Virus record (IMG/VR): IMGVR_UViG_3300033148_002955
Location: 1-26,175 of that record
DNA length: 26,175 bases
Origin: a virus
Strand: one strand, 5' to 3'
The translations under genes and the position numbers were made by a program. The notes under the pieces are model-generated. The model was not told where the DNA came from, did no database searches, and saw only the letters and a list, made by a program, of their open reading frames with translations. This document shows, one piece after another, positions 23,183 to 26,175 of the stretch. Position 1 is the first letter of the stretch. Each line of letters starts with the position of its first letter.

Positions 23183-25786
23183 ATGCATAGAGCAGACAAA
23201 GCATTAGAACAAGTATGGGATAATTTCTTTAAGGAAAGGAGTAAAGTATTAACGCAACGGTTTCCTGGTTGGTATAGGGGTATAGTAGTTGAAACCAATG
23301 ATCCTCTAAATATGCATCGTACTAGAGTTAAAATTCCAGAATTTTATGATCATGGTACTAAAGATGAGTTGGTAGCATGGGCTATTCCAGCCCCATGGAT
23401 GGGTGGTAGAATGGCTGGTTCATGGACACATCCGATGAAGGATGATATTGTATATATCTCATTTGAGAAACAACATCCATATGGTCCTATCTGGACTTCT
23501 GCTGCTGATCCTAGTAGAAGAAGATCGTATTCGTTATGGTCTATATATACAAAACCTGCATCGCCAGTTAATGAAGATGGTCAACCGTCATCTAATGCGC
23601 CCAAAGACCACCTTAAAAAATATCTCCCTCAAGATAACCGGCCAATGAGTACCGGATGGAATGATAGGTATGGCAATTTCTTTATGATGAGTTCGGTAGG
23701 ATTTTTCCCAAAATCTCATGAACCGGCGCCTGCTCCAGCCGGGACTGATGGGTTAACTAAGAAGAAATTTGAAGTTTCCAAGAATCCACCTAAAAACAAT
23801 GATCCAGATGTTAAATTCTTTTCTATAGGATCAAAATATGGCCATTTCATAGAATTCGGCGACCAAGGTTATAAATGGAAAGAAGAATTTAAGGGTGATT
23901 TTGATGAAGATTCTGATTTTGAAATCAGCCGTGTAAAATATTTTATCAGGCATTTCTGTGAAGATCAACCCAAAGACCATGATCAACGTAGGATTGATAT
24001 TAGAACGCGCTGTGGACACCGTATGGAAATGCGCGATGTTGGATGGGAAAAGACGAGGCAAGGCGAATATGGTCCAACCAAAACTATTGCTGATTCTAAG
24101 GACAAGGATGAAAGATGGCTGAAATTGCGTTCAAAAGGTGGCCATCTTATCCAAGCCTTGGATATTGGATTCGACCCAGTCAATGACCTGAAGTATAAAA
24201 CATTAAACAAAACGGAAGTAGGCGACAAAGAAGACGGCGAATCGGTTCTGGGTACTGCTAAGGGCAATGACTCTAGAATGATTAGGATTATATCTAGACA
24301 TGGTAATCAATTGATTCTTGATGATCGTGGTAGTAGTCCAACATCGGCTAATAAGAGCGAAACTCCACACGGGAATGGAGTATTATTAAGAAGTAGGAAA
24401 GGATTTCAATTGCAATTCATTGATAAAAAGGAATTGAATCATGCAATGATTGCTACCCCAGAGGATCAAGTCTTTGAAATGAATGACAAATTCCAATATG
24501 TTATGGCAAGTACTAAACAAGCTGGTGAAGTGCATACTAAGGACAGAAGACCAGGGAAGACTAGACCGCGCATTATTAAGAAAACGGGTCATTCTCACGA
24601 TTTTGAGAAAAATACCCATCACTGGAAGTTAGATAAAGCCAATGACTATAGCAGATATAAGACCCCAGAGGGCGCTGGTATGGAAATGCGCGGTAGTAAA
24701 GCTCCTTGTGGATCATGGGTCGAGATCAGAGATCAAGAAAATCGTGCTATTTGGTTTTCTAAGGCTGATCAATGGCTTCTGATACGTAGTAAGAAAGGTA
24801 AGAAATATATTCTTCTAGATGATAATGATGATGTCATATTAATCAGAAATGAAGAAGGCAAAATCCAAATTAGGGCCAAGGATAAATTAGAATTTAAATG
24901 TGATAATGGAGATATCTGTTTCGAAGCTCCTAAGGGTCAGATTGGTATGAGGGCTAAATCTATTGAGATGGAAACAGGTGGAGCGTCTCATAAGATTTGG
25001 GCTGGCGGAATCGGCACTACCAAAACAATATGGGGTGATCAATTGAAAGGATTCCATCCTGATTTACATTACAATCCGCTGGCATGTGGTCCTAAAATTG
25101 GTGATGGCAAATCAGCTCCGCAGAGTGGTAGTCCATGTAAGGTGAAAAACAAAAAACTTAAGCGCAAGAAACCTAAAGATTTCGATAAAGAACGTGGTTG
25201 TGATTCTCTTAAACAAGATAAGGGTCCTGTACCAGATTCTGTCGTTAATAGTCCTCCTGGTAGTGGGACCGGTAGTGGCAACCGTGGATCCCCTGGAGCG
25301 CCTAGCGTAGCACCCACTCCGTCTAATAATGAACCAGGGCAAACTGTTCTTGATCCTCTGCCAGTTGTCCCAGAAGTTGATCCCATATCAAAAGTTAATC
25401 CTGATCCAGAAGGTGGAGCAGGGGTTCTATGGTATGGTGTCTCTAGCAAATTTGGCAATGAGATTGATAATATTGGGCTTAATAGGGGATCATTATCTAA
25501 TCACCTGAATATACCGGACAAGAAGGATGCTATAGAAATACCGCTATCTAAAACAATAGATTTTGCTAGAGGAGATAAACAAGCTGTATTGTCACAAAAG
25601 AGGTATGGCGATGTTGACCGCATTTTGAGAATTAGAAGTGTTCCAGATGGTGATCTACTGCGGGTGCCAGATGATGATGATGATATAGTCTATTATCGTG
25701 GTGATATTTCACGCGATGAGAATATTGAGATATTTGAGATTGGGGAGGATAAACCAATCACTTTGCCATTATTTCCTGATATTTAG
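23183..25786 (+). CDS. Central baseplate spike, gp5/VgrG-like, with extra C-terminal domain
   Basis: The protein is 867 residues. An OB-fold lies at about 26-110 (WYRGIVVETNDP, RTRVKIPEF, AWAIPAPWMGG, GDIVYISFE-like strand, YGPIWTSAADPS). From about 205 to 620 there are at least seven beta repeats of roughly 20 residues. Examples are LKLRSKGGHLIQALDIG, RIISRHGNQLILDDRGS and LLIRSKKGKKYILLDDNDD. These predict a beta-helix or prism needle as in gp5/VgrG, ending at SIEMETGGASHKIWAGG. T4 gp5 has a lysozyme domain after the OB-fold; none is visible here. A Pro/Gly-rich linker (about 690-745) joins an added domain (about 747-867) that resembles ADP-ribosyltransferase-like folds. It pierces the outer membrane and would carry that domain with it. 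Confidence 0.8.
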   Translation: MHRADKALEQVWDNFFKERSKVLTQRFPGWYRGIVVETNDPLNMHRTRVKIPEFYDHGTKDELVAWAIPAPWMGGRMAGSWTHPMKDDIVYISFEKQHPYGPIWTSAADPSRRRSYSLWSIYTKPASPVNEDGQPSSNAPKDHLKKYLPQDNRPMSTGWNDRYGNFFMMSSVGFFPKSHEPAPAPAGTDGLTKKKFEVSKNPPKNNDPDVKFFSIGSKYGHFIEFGDQGYKWKEEFKGDFDEDSDFEISRVKYFIRHFCEDQPKDHDQRRIDIRTRCGHRMEMRDVGWEKTRQGEYGPTKTIADSKDKDERWLKLRSKGGHLIQALDIGFDPVNDLKYKTLNKTEVGDKEDGESVLGTAKGNDSRMIRIISRHGNQLILDDRGSSPTSANKSETPHGNGVLLRSRKGFQLQFIDKKELNHAMIATPEDQVFEMNDKFQYVMASTKQAGEVHTKDRRPGKTRPRIIKKTGHSHDFEKNTHHWKLDKANDYSRYKTPEGAGMEMRGSKAPCGSWVEIRDQENRAIWFSKADQWLLIRSKKGKKYILLDDNDDVILIRNEEGKIQIRAKDKLEFKCDNGDICFEAPKGQIGMRAKSIEMETGGASHKIWAGGIGTTKTIWGDQLKGFHPDLHYNPLACGPKIGDGKSAPQSGSPCKVKNKKLKRKKPKDFDKERGCDSLKQDKGPVPDSVVNSPPGSGTGSGNRGSPGAPSVAPTPSNNEPGQTVLDPLPVVPEVDPISKVNPDPEGGAGVLWYGVSSKFGNEIDNIGLNRGSLSNHLNIPDKKDAIEIPLSKTIDFARGDKQAVLSQKRYGDVDRILRIRSVPDGDLLRVPDDDDDIVYYRGDISRDENIEIFEIGEDKPITLPLFPDI

Positions 25787-25799
25787 TAAAATATAGAGT
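25787..25799 (+). promoter_or_regulatory. AT-rich leader before the last gene
   Basis: TAAAATATAGAGT begins right after the spike stop TAG and leads to ATG 25800. It has no Shine-Dalgarno site and closely resembles the leaders at 18802 and 23171. Confidence 0.35.
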
Positions 25800-26175
25800 A
25801 TGATTATACGTTTCCCCACTGGTTTGTATAGAAGTATCCTGCCTAAAGGTACGCAGGCCGGTAGTGTAACGTATATTATATCAAATCAGAATCCGCCTAA
25901 AACAGAAGTGCGGGCTATACAGATCCCAACATTCGAGCGACGTAAGCCCCTACCACAGTCTCTCTATACCCCCGGGGAGCGCAGGGGAGGCTTCGGGGAA
26001 CTTATATATACACTAGCTAAGGCAAACAGATCGAAGCCAGGATCTAATATTAAGCAATTCGAGGTTGGTGAAATTATAGAATTTACTGATGATCCTATAG
26101 AAGAAGTATTGTTCACAAACGCACCAGATTCTATAGAAATACAACACAACACAAATATATTGGATCTGGACAGCA
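25800..26175 (+). CDS. Unknown virion/baseplate-region protein, partial at window end
   Basis: The frame from ATG 25800 stays open to the window end (125 codons seen), so the C-terminus is missing. It begins MIIRFPTGLYRSILPKG and goes on with a Thr/Tyr-rich YIISNQNPP strand. The middle has RRKPLPQSLYTPGERRGGFGELIYTLAKANRSK, followed by GSNIKQFEVGEIIEFTDDP. I associate this combination (RFPTGLY..., a basic hinge, then KQFEVGEIIEF) with virion proteins near the spike in large phages, without a known function. The codon pattern fits the rest of the cluster. It starts 13 bases after the spike gene, so it is probably a baseplate component. Confidence 0.6.
   Translation, partial: MIIRFPTGLYRSILPKGTQAGSVTYIISNQNPPKTEVRAIQIPTFERRKPLPQSLYTPGERRGGFGELIYTLAKANRSKPGSNIKQFEVGEIIEFTDDPIEEVLFTNAPDSIEIQHNTNILDLDS

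Noticed and set aside
25069-25458. Minus-strand ORF (129 codons) opposite the linker of the spike gene
   Set aside because: It is antisense of a Pro/Gly-rich linker and gives a P/G/L-rich non-protein-like sequence.

Overview
The window is a structural (virion assembly) region of a contractile-tailed phage of the class Caudoviricetes. It is AT-rich by eye, densely packed, and almost entirely on the + strand. Many genes overlap by 1-4 bases (TAATG or ATGA junctions). Gene order and protein motifs follow the T4 tail modules: neck (13/14-like), tail terminator (15-like), sheath (18-like), tube (19-like), then 26/51-like, hub 27-like, tape measure 29-like, tube initiator 48/54-like, wedge 53-like and spike 5-like. 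The proteins are diverged, and several are much larger than in T4 (sheath 951 aa, tape measure 1135 aa, an unrecognised 1334 aa protein). This suggests a large myovirus only distantly related to T4. No host can be inferred. No tRNA, integrase, CRISPR array or insertion sequence was seen.

Layout. Positions 22-810 hold three small unrecognised genes that end at a strong hairpin (831-860). Positions 937-9017 hold the head-tail connector block: an unknown gene, a neck-like protein starting at GTG 1527, two small unknowns, the 1334 aa protein with two cysteine clusters, a gp14-like neck protein, another small unknown, and a gp15-like terminator that probably starts at a non-canonical ATT near 8196. 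Positions 9026-13461 hold a small gene, the sheath and two tube paralogues. Positions 13512-14628 encode a gp26-like zinc protein whose reading frame appears to continue, by +1 frameshifting on a T6 run, into a short gp51-position ORF. Positions 14641-16134 hold three unrecognised genes. A lone minus-strand DnaG/Toprim primase-like gene (16117-17136) interrupts the tail cluster. Positions 17163-25786 hold the hub, tape measure, tube initiator, wedge and spike genes, and a last virion gene runs off the window.

How they work together. The neck proteins and gp15-like protein join the head to the tail and cap the tube. The sheath contracts around the tube. The 26/51-like products probably chaperone tail or baseplate hub assembly. 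The 27-like hub and 5-like spike form the tip. The tape measure sets tail length, and the tube-initiator and wedge proteins connect hub, tube and baseplate.

The most interesting points are the candidate programmed +1 frameshift at 14421-14430, a C-terminal domain on the spike that resembles ADP-ribosyltransferase-type folds (possible injected cargo), the zinc-less primase on the opposite strand, and an AT-rich leader motif that replaces Shine-Dalgarno sites at several genes.
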